Source of the DNA: an uncultured Eubacteriales bacterium
GTDB lineage: Bacteria; Bacillota; Clostridia; Oscillospirales; CAG-382
Reading direction: 5' to 3'
Length of the DNA: 64,000 nucleotides
Assembly (NCBI GenBank): GCA_934446675.1
Contig: CAKSEL010000013.1
Span: 1-64,000, forward strand
Positions 43,836 through 53,971 of the stretch are shown piece after piece. Numbering within the stretch: position 1 is the stretch's first letter; each line of letters begins with the position of its first letter. The position numbers were made by a program, and so were the translations under genes. The notes below the pieces were generated by a model. It did not search any database. It was not told the DNA's origin and saw nothing but the letters and a program-made list of their open reading frames with translations.

Positions 43836-45182
43836 ATGGGAAAGTATTTCGGAACCGACGGCTTCAGAGGAGAAGCAAATAAAAACCTGACCGTTGAACA
43901 CGCCTATAAGGTAGGACGTTACCTCGGCTGGTACTACGGTAAAGAACATAAATGCAAAATTGTAATAGGAAAAGATACAAGACGTTCAAGCTATATGTTT
44001 GAATATGCGCTTGTTGCGGGTCTTACCGCGTCGGGCGCGGACGCATATCTGCTCCACGTTACCACAACGCCCAGCGTTTCGTATGTCGTAAGAACAGAGG
44101 AATTTGACTGCGGCATTATGATCTCCGCAAGCCATAATCCTTACTACGATAACGGCATAAAGCTCATCAACAGCCGCGGCGAAAAGCTTTCCGAGGCGGT
44201 TATCGCCGACATTGAGGCATATATCGACGGCATGATCGACGAGGTTCCGTTTGCGGAACGTGAAAATATCGGCTGCACCGTTGACTATGCCGCCGGAAGA
44301 AACCGCTATACCGGCTACCTCATCTCTCTTGCGCTCAACTCATATAAGGGCAAGAGAATAGGTCTTGACTGCGCAAACGGCAGCTCATGGATGCTCGCAA
44401 AGAGCGTTTTCGACGCACTCGGCGCACATACATACGTAATAAACAACACGCCTAACGGTACAAATATAAATACCGACTGCGGTTCCACACATATCGAGGG
44501 ACTGCGCAGACTCGTTCTCGAAGAAAAGCTCGATATAGGCTTTGCTTTCGACGGCGACGCAGACAGATGCCTTGCGGTTGACGAACTCGGAAACGTAATC
44601 ACCGGCGATAATATTCTCTATATGTGCGGCAAGCATATGAAAGCGCAGGGAAAACTCACAAAGAATACCGTAGTTACAACCATTATGTCAAACTTCGGTC
44701 TTTATAAGGCGTTTGACGAGGCATGCATTGACTATATCAAGACCGACGTCGGAGATAAGTACGTCTACGAGGCAATGCAGCGCGACGGATACAGACTCGG
44801 CGGCGAAGAATCCGGTCATATCATATTCAGCAAGTATGCCTCCACCGGCGACGGTATTATAACCGCAATAAAGGTAATGGAGGTTCTTCTCGAAAGCAAA
44901 CTTCCTGCGTCAAAGCTTTCCGAAGGATTTGAGAGATATCCTCAGCTCCTTAAAAACGTAAGAGTAAAGAGCAAGCCCGACGCCGTAAACGATCCCGACG
45001 TTAAGGCAGCTGTGCAGAAAGCCGCCGACGCGCTCGGCAACGACGGAAGAATACTTGTAAGACAGAGCGGAACAGAGCCCGTTATACGCGTAATGGTAGA
45101 GGCAAAGGGCGAAGAGATCTGCCGTAAGTTCGTAAACGACGTCGTTAAGGTAATCGAGGAAAAGGGACATACCGCACTCTGA
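43836..45182 (+). CDS. glmM: Phosphoglucosamine mutase
   Basis: A 448-residue mutase that converts glucosamine 6-phosphate to the 1-phosphate for UDP-GlcNAc. It begins GKYFGTDGFRGEAN. The phosphoserine loop is MISASHNPYYDNG near residue 100, the metal loop FDGDADRC near 243, the sugar loop GGEESGHII, and the phosphate site RQSGTEPVIRVMVEA. These are the GlmM-specific forms. The VanZ-like gene follows within about 20 bp. Confidence 0.96.
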   Translation: MGKYFGTDGFRGEANKNLTVEHAYKVGRYLGWYYGKEHKCKIVIGKDTRRSSYMFEYALVAGLTASGADAYLLHVTTTPSVSYVVRTEEFDCGIMISASHNPYYDNGIKLINSRGEKLSEAVIADIEAYIDGMIDEVPFAERENIGCTVDYAAGRNRYTGYLISLALNSYKGKRIGLDCANGSSWMLAKSVFDALGAHTYVINNTPNGTNINTDCGSTHIEGLRRLVLEEKLDIGFAFDGDADRCLAVDELGNVITGDNILYMCGKHMKAQGKLTKNTVVTTIMSNFGLYKAFDEACIDYIKTDVGDKYVYEAMQRDGYRLGGEESGHIIFSKYASTGDGIITAIKVMEVLLESKLPASKLSEGFERYPQLLKNVRVKSKPDAVNDPDVKAAVQKAADALGNDGRILVRQSGTEPVIRVMVEAKGEEICRKFVNDVVKVIEEKGHTAL

Positions 45183-45202
45183 AAAATACCGGGGTGATAA
45201 TT

Positions 45203-45697
45203 TTGAAGCAAAACCGCCTTGCCGCATTTTTTGCGGTAACAATACTGCTTTGGCTTGCGTTTATTTTCGGCTGTTCGGCAAAGACCGCGCCGGAATCTTC
45301 GGTTCAGAGCAAAAGCGTCACAAGAGCGTTTCTTGAGATCGCAGACAAAAGCTTTGACTCGCTGACGGAAGCGCAGCAGCAGGACCGCATATCAAAAGTC
45401 GACCACTTTGTAAGAAAAGCCGCACATATGTTTCTGTATGCCGTGCTCGGAATTCTGTCAATGTGCTTCTTTACGGTAATTGCAAAATACAAACCGCCGT
45501 ACAACGCGCTTTATACAATAATATTCTGTATGCTGTATGCCGCAACCGACGAGTTCCACCAGCTTTTCGTGCCGGGGCGCGGCGCACAGGTACGGGACGT
45601 CGTTATAGACACCTGCGGCTCGCTCATCGGAACGGCTGTATTCCTGCTAATAATGCACGCGGTAAACCGCCGAAAGGCAAACCGCGCAAACCCCTGA
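45203..45697 (+). CDS. VanZ-family membrane protein
   Basis: A 164-residue protein with an N-terminal membrane segment and further helices. It has the VanZ signature segments KVDHFVRKAAHMFLYAVLG and ATDEFHQLFVPGRGAQVRD. VanZ-like proteins are linked to glycopeptide tolerance, but most chromosomal homologues have no known role. The TTG at 45203 with GGGGTG 6 bases upstream is preferred over the GTG at 45194. It is probably co-transcribed with glmM. Confidence 0.85.
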   Translation: MKQNRLAAFFAVTILLWLAFIFGCSAKTAPESSVQSKSVTRAFLEIADKSFDSLTEAQQQDRISKVDHFVRKAAHMFLYAVLGILSMCFFTVIAKYKPPYNALYTIIFCMLYAATDEFHQLFVPGRGAQVRDVVIDTCGSLIGTAVFLLIMHAVNRRKANRANP

Positions 45698-45713
45698 AAA
45701 TTCAATATTTCCG

Positions 45714-45757
45714 GACGGCTCGGTGTTTTTCAGCATTCCACCCCGCCGTCTTTTTTA
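45714..45757 (+). terminator. Terminator after the VanZ-like gene
   Basis: GACGGCTCGGTG pairs with CACCCCGCCGTC with one mismatch, followed by six T. Confidence 0.85.
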
Positions 45758-45935
45758 TATTTTTTGATTTAAGATATTAAGACGTATTTTGTTAATTTAT
45801 CGAATACATGGAGTTCATAATTTTAAAATATAATTTTTGTAGAAAAACGGTTGTAATTTGTTCGGAATTGCGGAACTTTTCGGAATTTCAGCCGTCTTAC
45901 ACGATACAAACAACATTGCCTGCGGAGGTCATCAA

Positions 45936-46844
45936 GTGAAAAGGAAAAATAAAGACCTGACACTCAGCAAACGCGGCGTAAAGGAGAAACGCCGTGCAAA
46001 GCTTGTTTCGGCAGCCTTTCTGTCGCCGAGTATACTGGGAGTTCTGGTGTTTTTCATAATCCCATTCTTTATAATTATATACTATTCTCTGATAAACAAC
46101 CCGTTTCAGGCGGAATTTGTCGGAATAGAAAACTACATAAAGCTATTTAACAACTATTCTTTCAAACAGGCGGTCAGAAACACGGCTCTGTTTGCTGCGG
46201 TAAGCGTGCCGCTCGCCGTGGTGCTGTCATTGCTGCTTGCAATGGCACTCAACTGCAAGATACCAATGCAGAGCAACCTGCGTTCGTTCTTCTTGTCGCC
46301 CATGATGGTTCCGGTCGCGTCGGTCGTTCTTATATGGCAGGTTCTGTTCCACTACAACGGCACGGTAAACGGATTTTTGGAGACCTTCGGAATAGAAAAA
46401 ATAGACTGGCTCAAATCAAGCCACGGTATTTGGGTAATAGTGCTGCTCTTTCTGTGGAAGAACTTAGGCTACAACATGATACTGTTTCTCGCGGCGCTCA
46501 ACAATATCCCGAAAGACATACTTGAGGTCGCAACCGTCGAGGGCGCAGGGCCGGTAAGACAGTTCTTCTCGATAAAACTCAGATACCTTTCTTCTACAAT
46601 ACTTTTCGTAACCATAATATCGCTGATAAACTCCTTTAAGGTGTTCAGAGAAATATATCTTCTGTCGGGAGATTATCCGTATGAGAGCCTGTATATGCTC
46701 CAGCACTTCATGAACAACACGTTCGAGTCGCTTGACTATCAGAAGCTTTCCGCAGCCGCGATAATAATGGCTGTGTTCATGGTAATTCTCATCGGCATAC
46801 TGTTCCTTGCGGACGACAAATACGGCAGCGACGTGGAGGAATAA
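45936..46844 (+). CDS. Sugar ABC transporter permease, MalF/UgpA type
   Basis: A 302-residue inner-membrane permease with about six helices. The cytoplasmic coupling loop is LEVATVEGAGPVRQFFSIKL, the EAA-type motif that docks the ATPase. It starts at a GTG at 45936 with GGAGG 7 bases upstream; a longer in-frame start has no site. First gene of a five-gene operon: two permeases, an efflux-type adaptor, a MacB-like protein and a binding protein. No ATPase is encoded, so a shared MsmX/UgpC-type ATPase is presumed. Confidence 0.92.
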   Translation: MKRKNKDLTLSKRGVKEKRRAKLVSAAFLSPSILGVLVFFIIPFFIIIYYSLINNPFQAEFVGIENYIKLFNNYSFKQAVRNTALFAAVSVPLAVVLSLLLAMALNCKIPMQSNLRSFFLSPMMVPVASVVLIWQVLFHYNGTVNGFLETFGIEKIDWLKSSHGIWVIVLLFLWKNLGYNMILFLAALNNIPKDILEVATVEGAGPVRQFFSIKLRYLSSTILFVTIISLINSFKVFREIYLLSGDYPYESLYMLQHFMNNTFESLDYQKLSAAAIIMAVFMVILIGILFLADDKYGSDVEE

Positions 46845-46845
46845 T

Positions 46846-47760
46846 ATGAACAAGACAAAACAATACAAAAGCGGCGCGAAACTCCGGCACAAAGCCGCGG
46901 TGCTGATTGCAACGCTGCTGCTTGCAGTTGCGGCATTCACATTCCTCGCACCGACGATACTTACAATATCAAGTTCGTTTTTCACTCAGTCCGAGCTTTC
47001 GTCAAACTACGGAAATATCTTTGACGGCGCCGGCAGCGGCGGCTCGTATATAGCGAAGAAAACCGCGCTTAAATTCATTCCCGACAAGGTTTCGTTCCAT
47101 CAGTACGCGACGGTGCTGTTTTTGAGTCCGGAATACCTGTTCAAATTCTGGAACTCGGTAAGGCTGACGCTCCCGATAGTCATATTTCAGACCGTGGTTG
47201 CGTGCCTTGCGGCATACGGATTTACAAGATACCGTTCAAAAGGGCGCGACGCCGTGCTGTTTATTTACATTATATTAATGCTCATGCCCTATCAGGTAAC
47301 GCTTGTTCCCAACAGACTTGTGGCAGAGTGGCTGAACATCTACGGAACGTCGTGGGCGGTAATACTTCCCGGTATATTCTCGCCGTTCGCGGTATTTCTG
47401 CTGACAAAATCAATGCGCCGCGTTCCAAACGCCGTAATAGAGGCGGCAAGGCTTGACGGCTGCAACGAATTTCAGATATTTTTCAAAATTTACGTTCCGC
47501 TGTGCAAAAACATAGTCTATTCGGTAATGATTCTCGTGTTCATAGACTACTGGAACATGGTCGAACAGCCGATAGTGCTTCTCGGCAGCAACGAGGATCT
47601 GTATCCGCTGTCAATATTCCTGTCAAAGATAAACAGCGGAGAGGTCGGAATAGCCTTCGCGGTCGCGGTAATATACATGATACCTACGCTGCTTATATTC
47701 CTTTACGGCGAACAGTACCTTGTGGAAGGAATCGCAAATTCCGGAAGCGTTAAGGGTTAA
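46846..47760 (+). CDS. Sugar ABC transporter permease, MalG/UgpE type
   Basis: The second permease, 304 residues, with EAA-type loop IEAARLDGCNEFQIFFKIYV and about six helices. After the first helix it has a longer extracellular loop than most relatives (about residues 40-85, rich in S, G and charged residues). It starts one base after the first permease's stop with GGAGG inside that gene, so the two are coupled. Confidence 0.92.
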   Translation: MNKTKQYKSGAKLRHKAAVLIATLLLAVAAFTFLAPTILTISSSFFTQSELSSNYGNIFDGAGSGGSYIAKKTALKFIPDKVSFHQYATVLFLSPEYLFKFWNSVRLTLPIVIFQTVVACLAAYGFTRYRSKGRDAVLFIYIILMLMPYQVTLVPNRLVAEWLNIYGTSWAVILPGIFSPFAVFLLTKSMRRVPNAVIEAARLDGCNEFQIFFKIYVPLCKNIVYSVMILVFIDYWNMVEQPIVLLGSNEDLYPLSIFLSKINSGEVGIAFAVAVIYMIPTLLIFLYGEQYLVEGIANSGSVKG

Positions 47761-47794
47761 ACTCAGCAAAGATAAGAGTGTTTTGGAGGAAAAA

Positions 47795-50080
47795 ATGAAA
47801 GAGAACAAGTTTAACAGAGAATGGGTAAAGACCTTTGCAATCATATTCCTTGCAGTGCTTCTGGTTCTGACATTCTTTTCAAATACCATAATGAATATGT
47901 CGCTCCCCGAAGTTTCGACGGAGTACATACAGTACGGCATGATAAAGACGCAGGTGCGCGGCACGGGTACGGTTCTCGCGCAGGACAATTACAGCGTTAC
48001 AACGTCGGCGACGCGCGAAGTCGTAAAAGTTGCGGTAAGGCAGGGAGATGAAGTCAAGAAAGGCGACGTGCTTTTCTATCTCTCCGAGGCTGACAGCGAC
48101 GAACTCAAAAACGCGCGCGACAATTACGACAATCTCAACTACGATTACAACAAGATGCTCATAGATTCGTCAACCGACAAAACTCTTGACGCAAAAAAGC
48201 TTGAACTCAAGCAGACACAGGCAGATCTCGACGAAACAAAGACAAAGCTTGAAAACTTTGCCGATCTTCAGAGCAAGATTGACGCCGCAAAGGCAGAGCT
48301 TAAAGCAGCCGAACGCGCAGTCACCAAAAAACAGAACGAAATAGCCGAGCTTGAAAAGGATAAGGCTGCCGTAGGATATACGCCGACCGAGGACGAGGCT
48401 GTTACAGGCAAAAAAACCGACGTCACTCTCGAACAGTATACCGCGGCGACAAAGCAGCTTGAAGCCGTAGAAAGCAAGATAGACGACGCAAAAGCCGCTC
48501 TTACCGAGCTTACCGCAAAGACCAACACCGCAAAGACCAACTACGACAAGGTAAAGCGCGAGTACGACGAGATAAACGGCAAGATCGAAACTCCTCTCGA
48601 AACTCTCGAAGAAAAGATAAAGTCGTCCGACCGCGAGATCGAAGCTCTCGAACGCGATATAAAATACTTAAAGCAGGACGTATACGCAAACAAGCACAAC
48701 GACGACCTTGAGACCGCATACGAAAACTTCAAGGATAAGCAAAAAGCATACAAGGCTGCAAAAGCAAGCTACGACGAAATTCTCGAAGATCCCGATTCCA
48801 CCGACGAACAGCGCACAAAGGCTCTTGCAAGATACAGAGCCGCCCAGGACGCAATGGACGCCGCATATATCGAGTACGACAACATACTCACCAACAAGGA
48901 GGAAACCTCAAGCACTCTCGAAAAGAGCCTTGCCGAAAAGGAAACCAGCCTAAAGTACGCGCTTGAGGACAACACCGAACTTAAAAAGAATCTCAACAAA
49001 ACACGCGAGCTTGACAAGCAGTTAAACGCAAAGAAAACCGAACTTGAAAAGGCTGAAAGCACCTACAACACCGCAAACGACGCGTCAAGCGCAGCCCAGA
49101 CGGTATACGACAACGCGACCGCCGAAAAAGAACTTCTCGAAAAGCAGCTTGAAAAGACGCGCAACGGATACAAGTACATTGTATACAAGGACTACGAGGA
49201 CAAAATTGACGCCGCAAACAACGAGCTTGACAGGCTAAACGACGTCAAGGAAGAAAGAAACGAAGCTCTCAACGACCTCCAGAGCGACAGCACCGATACA
49301 GAAAAAGGCTTAAAGGATCAGATAAAGTCCTACGAACGCCAGATAGTCACCATTCAGAACGATATTGAAACGGCTCTCAAGGACGCAGGCAACACAAAGA
49401 AACTGAACGACCTCGAACTTGAGAAAAAGCGCAAGGAAATAGCCCGCGCATACGAACAGGTGCAGAAGCTTGAAGCCGAGTACACCAATACCGAAATAAA
49501 ATCTCCCGTAGACGGCGTTATAGATTCGGTAAGCATTGCCTCCGGTCAGAAAACAACTCCCGACCAGTCTCTTGCCGAAATCTCCTTAAAGGACAACGGC
49601 TACAAGATGACGCTTACCGTAAGCCAGGAACAGGCTGCAAAGCTCCGTCCCGGCTCTCCCGTGGAAATAACCAGCTACATTCCTTACGACTCGGAAATTA
49701 CCGCAACCCTCTCGGCAATCAAGAACGACACCGCAAACAAGGGCAGCCGTCAGAAGGTGCTTGAATTTGTAATAAGCGGCGACGTAACTCCCAACATGAG
49801 CCTTTCGGTTTCTGTCGGCGACAAGAACGCAAGCTATGACAACACCGTTCCCAACACCGCGATCCGCGAGGATTCCGACGGAAAATACATTCTCATAGTA
49901 GATTCCAAGAGCACGCCCATCTCCACAAGATACATAGCCAAGCGCGTAAACGTAACCGTAGTTGCAAGCGATGACACGCGTTCCGCCATAACCGGAGATT
50001 TCCAGAACTACTCGTATGTTGTCGCCACTTCATCAAAGCCCATTAACGACAAGGATCAGGTGAAGCTTGTTGAAAATTAA
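47795..50080 (+). CDS. HlyD/YknX-type adaptor with very long coiled coil
   Basis: A 761-residue protein with one N-terminal membrane anchor (about 12-32) and a split lipoyl-like domain: TSATREVVKVAVRQGDEVKK, then IKSPVDGVIDSVSIASGQ near residue 569. About 450 residues of heptad-like coiled coil lie between (rich in K, E, A, L). Barrel and membrane-proximal domains follow (about 600-760). This is the layout of membrane-fusion adaptors of MacB/YknXYZ-type systems, but the coiled coil is several times the usual length. GGAGG precedes the ATG. It overlaps the next gene by 14 bp. Confidence 0.88.
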   Translation: MKENKFNREWVKTFAIIFLAVLLVLTFFSNTIMNMSLPEVSTEYIQYGMIKTQVRGTGTVLAQDNYSVTTSATREVVKVAVRQGDEVKKGDVLFYLSEADSDELKNARDNYDNLNYDYNKMLIDSSTDKTLDAKKLELKQTQADLDETKTKLENFADLQSKIDAAKAELKAAERAVTKKQNEIAELEKDKAAVGYTPTEDEAVTGKKTDVTLEQYTAATKQLEAVESKIDDAKAALTELTAKTNTAKTNYDKVKREYDEINGKIETPLETLEEKIKSSDREIEALERDIKYLKQDVYANKHNDDLETAYENFKDKQKAYKAAKASYDEILEDPDSTDEQRTKALARYRAAQDAMDAAYIEYDNILTNKEETSSTLEKSLAEKETSLKYALEDNTELKKNLNKTRELDKQLNAKKTELEKAESTYNTANDASSAAQTVYDNATAEKELLEKQLEKTRNGYKYIVYKDYEDKIDAANNELDRLNDVKEERNEALNDLQSDSTDTEKGLKDQIKSYERQIVTIQNDIETALKDAGNTKKLNDLELEKKRKEIARAYEQVQKLEAEYTNTEIKSPVDGVIDSVSIASGQKTTPDQSLAEISLKDNGYKMTLTVSQEQAAKLRPGSPVEITSYIPYDSEITATLSAIKNDTANKGSRQKVLEFVISGDVTPNMSLSVSVGDKNASYDNTVPNTAIREDSDGKYILIVDSKSTPISTRYIAKRVNVTVVASDDTRSAITGDFQNYSYVVATSSKPINDKDQVKLVEN

Positions 50081-51092
50081 AAGATTAATCAATATAATCG
50101 TTATCGGCGTGCTTACGCTTATAAGTATAATCATAATGCTTGTAATGCACAGCAAAATAAACTCTCTGCCTCACGAAAACAAGGCAAAGGAGTTTTCCGG
50201 CGGTTCAAAGTTCGCACAGATAACCGTATTTGTCCCCGAAAGCGCCGAATTTACCGTAGACAAGGTAATGTACGCAAGATATGAACTTGACACAAAGCTT
50301 GTCGAAAAGGCAATAGAGGCTCCCAACGAAAACGCAAGGCTGTACTGCGACGCATATGCCGCATACAAAAGCACTTCCCTCTCTCCGGGAGACGCTGCCG
50401 GTCAGTCAGCGCGCTCGGCAAAAGTAAAGATCGCCTATATCGGCGGCGATTACAGCCGTTTCCATTCGGAATTTCTCTCCTCGCCCGACATCTGCGCCGA
50501 CATCAACCACGACAGGATACTTCTTTCAAAAACCGCCGCATGGCAGCTTTTCGGAGGATATGAGCTGTACGATTTTGAAGTTAAAGACGGCGAAACCTCC
50601 TATTTTGTAAGCGGCGTGTTTGACGATTACGACTCTGAACAGTACAAGGAGTTCCTGGGCGACAGCTCGCTGTGCCTTGTCGACATAAAAGGCAATACGG
50701 ACGCAGCAATAAGCTGTTATGAGATACTGTTAGTAAATCCCGTAACCAATTTCGCGTACAATCTTGTAAAAGAGTCGATCGGACTTGAAGAGGGTACATA
50801 CTACATGGTGGAAAACTCGGCAAGATTCTCACTCCCCAAGCTTTTTAAGAAAATACCCAAGCTTTTAAACACCGACGAACAGCTCCCTGCCGGAGTTGTG
50901 ATAACCCCCGAAGAAACGCTTGCTCTTCACATGGAAAAAGAGCTTGCCGCAATGCTGCTGCTGCTTCTGGTAACGGCGCTCTATCCCGTAATATGGGCGC
51001 TGATACTCCTGTACAGGCTCATTCAGCTCATCAAGCGCACCTTTAACAGGTTTGTCATAAGTCCGATAAAGGATAAGCTTTCATATTCATAA
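50067..51092 (+). CDS. MacB-like extracytoplasmic-domain membrane protein, shortened
   Basis: A 341-residue protein with an N-terminal membrane segment (about 9-30), a large extracellular domain (about 35-290) and a C-terminal hydrophobic segment (MLLLLLVTALYPVIWALILL). The extracellular part contains ILLSKTAAWQLFGGYELYDFE and SYFVSGVFDD, like the MacB periplasmic core domain in which a lock-like domain checks FtsX/MacB-type activity. Only two clear membrane segments are present instead of four, and no ATPase is fused or adjacent. It starts at TTG (50067 or 50070) within the adaptor gene, so coupling is expected. Confidence 0.7.
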   Translation: MLKIKRLINIIVIGVLTLISIIIMLVMHSKINSLPHENKAKEFSGGSKFAQITVFVPESAEFTVDKVMYARYELDTKLVEKAIEAPNENARLYCDAYAAYKSTSLSPGDAAGQSARSAKVKIAYIGGDYSRFHSEFLSSPDICADINHDRILLSKTAAWQLFGGYELYDFEVKDGETSYFVSGVFDDYDSEQYKEFLGDSSLCLVDIKGNTDAAISCYEILLVNPVTNFAYNLVKESIGLEEGTYYMVENSARFSLPKLFKKIPKLLNTDEQLPAGVVITPEETLALHMEKELAAMLLLLLVTALYPVIWALILLYRLIQLIKRTFNRFVISPIKDKLSYS

Positions 51093-51141
51093 GCGCAAAC
51101 AACAATTTATATAAATACTTTGGAAAGGTATGGTAACATCA

Positions 51142-53640
51142 ATGAAGAAAAGAATTCTGGCACTTCTCCTTGCCGCGGTAACGGTCATCTCGTCCGCAGC
51201 ACTGTCCTCCTGCAAAGGCGGTTCCGTCAATGTAGACGGCAAACCCCTGAAAGGCGCAACAACCACAAGAGATCTCAAAAACGTCTATTCCGCAAAGGAA
51301 CTGAACGTTGTGGGAACAGAGCTTGAAAACCTCAACCTTTGGAACATCACAAAGCTTGACGGCGACAAAATGCTCATCATAGGCAACGACATGGACACCG
51401 GCGAGAACAAGGCGCTTATTGCCGACATTGACCTTAAAAACATAACTCCCGTTGCCGTAAACAAGGAAACCGGCGAGAACGTAAACACATACGTAAACAG
51501 CTACGCCGCAGATACTTCAACAGGCGAAATATGGTACTTAAAGAACGTATACAGATACTACGACAACAACAACGTTTCGACTGAGCCGCGCGAAAATACC
51601 GGTGAGCAGTATACTCCTATTGACGAAAACACCGCGGTTGTAAATTATGTAGATAATACAGCAGCCGTTGTCGGACCTGCCGTAGGCGAAAACAGCACGT
51701 CATATTACGTCGTAAAGGCAACTTCCGACGGCAGCATTGTAAGCGAGACCGACATCTCATCGCTTCTCTACTACACCGACAGCGAAGGAAACCAGAATCA
51801 GCGTTACATCAGCCAGATCTACATTGCGGGCGGCAAGGTAGTTCTCCAGTGCGACAACGCGTTGCTCTGCATGGATCCCGCAACCGGAGAGCTGTTAAAC
51901 ACCGTTGACTTCGGCGAAAGCAACTACATAAACAACGTTTTTGTAAGCGCATCCGGAAAGCTCTACGCGTCAATGTGGGGCGACAGCGGCATAGAGGTCT
52001 ACGAGGTAGACACTTTAACCGGCAAAAAGGATAAAGTTACATTCCCGTTCGCAGAGACTCTCTACAATTATTCTTTCGCACCCGGCGGCAACGGATATGA
52101 CTTCTATCTTGCGGATTACAGCGCGTTCTACGGCTACAACATGGGCGACGAAGAACCGACCGAGATCTGCAACTACGTAAACTCCGACGTAAACTCAGGC
52201 TACAATCAGATGCTGCCCGCAGTATTCGATGACGGCAGACTCGTAGTTATCTTCCGCGACGATTCCACGGGCGACACAGAACTTCTCGTCCTTACAAAAG
52301 TCGATCCCAAGGACGTAAAGGAAAAATACGTAATTACCGTTGCAGCGGAATACATTGACGACGACATAAGATCGGCACTTGTAAAGTTCAACCGCACAAG
52401 CGACGAATATAAGGTTATATTCACCGACTATCAGAAGTACAACACCGAAGAAAACAATTACAGCGGCGCTGCCGATCAGCTTGCCAAGGATCTTATCTCA
52501 AAGGATAAAGCGCCCGACATCGTTCTTCTCAACTCCTACTCCACAATCAACCTCGACAGCCTTGTTTCAAAGGGCGTTTTCGTAGACCTTGAACAGTATA
52601 TGGACGCGGACGACGAGTTCAACAAGGACGATTATCTCACAAACGTATTCGAGGCTGAAAAAATAAACGGCAAGCTATACACCGTTGCTCCCGTTATCAA
52701 CATCAGAACCCTCGCAGGCAAAAAGTCCGTATTCGGCGACAAGACCGGCTGGACAATGAAGGAATTCATGGATATGCAGAACAGCCTTGCCGAAGGCGAA
52801 TCAATGTTCAGCCAGCCCACAAGAACAAATCAGGGCATGGAATTCGTAGCTCTTGCAAAAGACGAATTTATCGGCGACGACGGCAAATGCACCTTTGATT
52901 CCGAAGAATTCAAGAGTATGCTCGAATTCTTAAAGAGTATCCCGGCAGACTACGACGCATATCAGGATCGCTGGAACGACAACAATAACTACTGGCAGGA
53001 TATGCAGCTCGCATACAAGAAAGGCACCACAAAGCTCTACGAAACCTATATTTACAGATTTGATATTATTCCTCAGGTCGAAGCATATCTCGGTGAGGAG
53101 GCTGCGTTCATAGGCTATCCTTCTTCGGTTGAAGGCTCCAACGGCGCAATAATCTCCGCAAACAGCGAACTTGCAATTCTCTCAAGCTCCAAAGTCGTTC
53201 CCGGCGCATGGGCTGCGATAAAGTATCTGCTGTCCGACAATTATCAGAACAATTTCTCAGGTCTTAACGAGGACGGCTCAAAGGGTTACTCATATGCGTT
53301 CCCGATAAAGAAGAGCATAATCGAAAAGAAGATGGCAAACGACATTCTTCCCGAATACTACACCGACTACGACGAAAACGGAAACGAAATTCAGGTTGAA
53401 TCGGGCAGCACCATCTGGCTCGGCGACGAAAAAGTAGACGTAAGAAAATCCACCGAAGAGGATACTCAGAAGATCTACGACATCATCAAGGGCGCAAACG
53501 TATTCTTCCGCCAGAATCAGGAAATAAACGACATTATAAGCCAGGAAGCTGCTGCGTTCTATGACGGTCAGAAGTCCGTTGACGACGTTGCTAAGATTAT
53601 CAATTCGAGAATTCAGATCCTTGTAAACGAACGCAGATAA
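51142..53640 (+). CDS. Large lipoprotein with C-terminal sugar-binding-protein domain
   Basis: An 832-residue lipoprotein; the signal peptide ends at a lipobox (SAALSSC). Residues about 20-385 look like a beta-propeller-like sensor with repeated strands such as IYIAGGKVVLQCDNALLCMD. From about 395 (VITVAAEYIDDDIRSALVKF) a family 1 solute-binding protein follows, with APDIVLLNSYSTINLDSLVSKG and SELAILSSSKVVPGAWAAIKYLL. It should deliver an oligosaccharide to the upstream permeases. ATG 51142 is preferred because MKKRILALLL is a normal signal start; ATG 51130 is also in frame. Confidence 0.88.
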   Translation: MKKRILALLLAAVTVISSAALSSCKGGSVNVDGKPLKGATTTRDLKNVYSAKELNVVGTELENLNLWNITKLDGDKMLIIGNDMDTGENKALIADIDLKNITPVAVNKETGENVNTYVNSYAADTSTGEIWYLKNVYRYYDNNNVSTEPRENTGEQYTPIDENTAVVNYVDNTAAVVGPAVGENSTSYYVVKATSDGSIVSETDISSLLYYTDSEGNQNQRYISQIYIAGGKVVLQCDNALLCMDPATGELLNTVDFGESNYINNVFVSASGKLYASMWGDSGIEVYEVDTLTGKKDKVTFPFAETLYNYSFAPGGNGYDFYLADYSAFYGYNMGDEEPTEICNYVNSDVNSGYNQMLPAVFDDGRLVVIFRDDSTGDTELLVLTKVDPKDVKEKYVITVAAEYIDDDIRSALVKFNRTSDEYKVIFTDYQKYNTEENNYSGAADQLAKDLISKDKAPDIVLLNSYSTINLDSLVSKGVFVDLEQYMDADDEFNKDDYLTNVFEAEKINGKLYTVAPVINIRTLAGKKSVFGDKTGWTMKEFMDMQNSLAEGESMFSQPTRTNQGMEFVALAKDEFIGDDGKCTFDSEEFKSMLEFLKSIPADYDAYQDRWNDNNNYWQDMQLAYKKGTTKLYETYIYRFDIIPQVEAYLGEEAAFIGYPSSVEGSNGAIISANSELAILSSSKVVPGAWAAIKYLLSDNYQNNFSGLNEDGSKGYSYAFPIKKSIIEKKMANDILPEYYTDYDENGNEIQVESGSTIWLGDEKVDVRKSTEEDTQKIYDIIKGANVFFRQNQEINDIISQEAAAFYDGQKSVDDVAKIINSRIQILVNERR

Positions 53641-53680
53641 CCGCGAAAATACTCCGCAGATTCCTAAAATACAACCTTTT

Positions 53681-53713
53681 GTCCCGGTGCGTAAAAACCA
53701 CCGGGATATTTTT
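53681..53713 (+). terminator. Terminator of the ABC operon
   Basis: TCCCGGTG pairs with CACCGGGA, followed by TATTTTT. Confidence 0.88.
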
Positions 53714-53893
53714 GCGCTTTTTTTCACCTGCGTATGCCGTTTGCGCCGACGGCAAAACAACCTATACCGCAATTTTTCCGGCAAACCGCAGGTTTCGGTG
53801 CAAAAACCCGACCTCACCCCGAAAATCCGACGTGAATTCCTCAAAAAAGTTATAAAAACGACCGAAATCATACATTTTGCGTCCGATAGTATA

Positions 53894-53922
53894 TGTACAA
53901 ACCCGTTATTTTGTAATATAAT
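53894..53922 (+). promoter_or_regulatory. Promoter of the giant S-layer protein gene
   Basis: TGTACA (53894-53899) and TATAAT (53917-53922) with a 17-bp spacer. The 330-bp gap before the gene holds only this and the preceding terminator. AAGGAGG stands before the ATG. Confidence 0.65.
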
Positions 53923-53971
53923 TTTAATATAAACACATAAAATGTAATTTTTCAAGGAGGCATCGCAAAAA

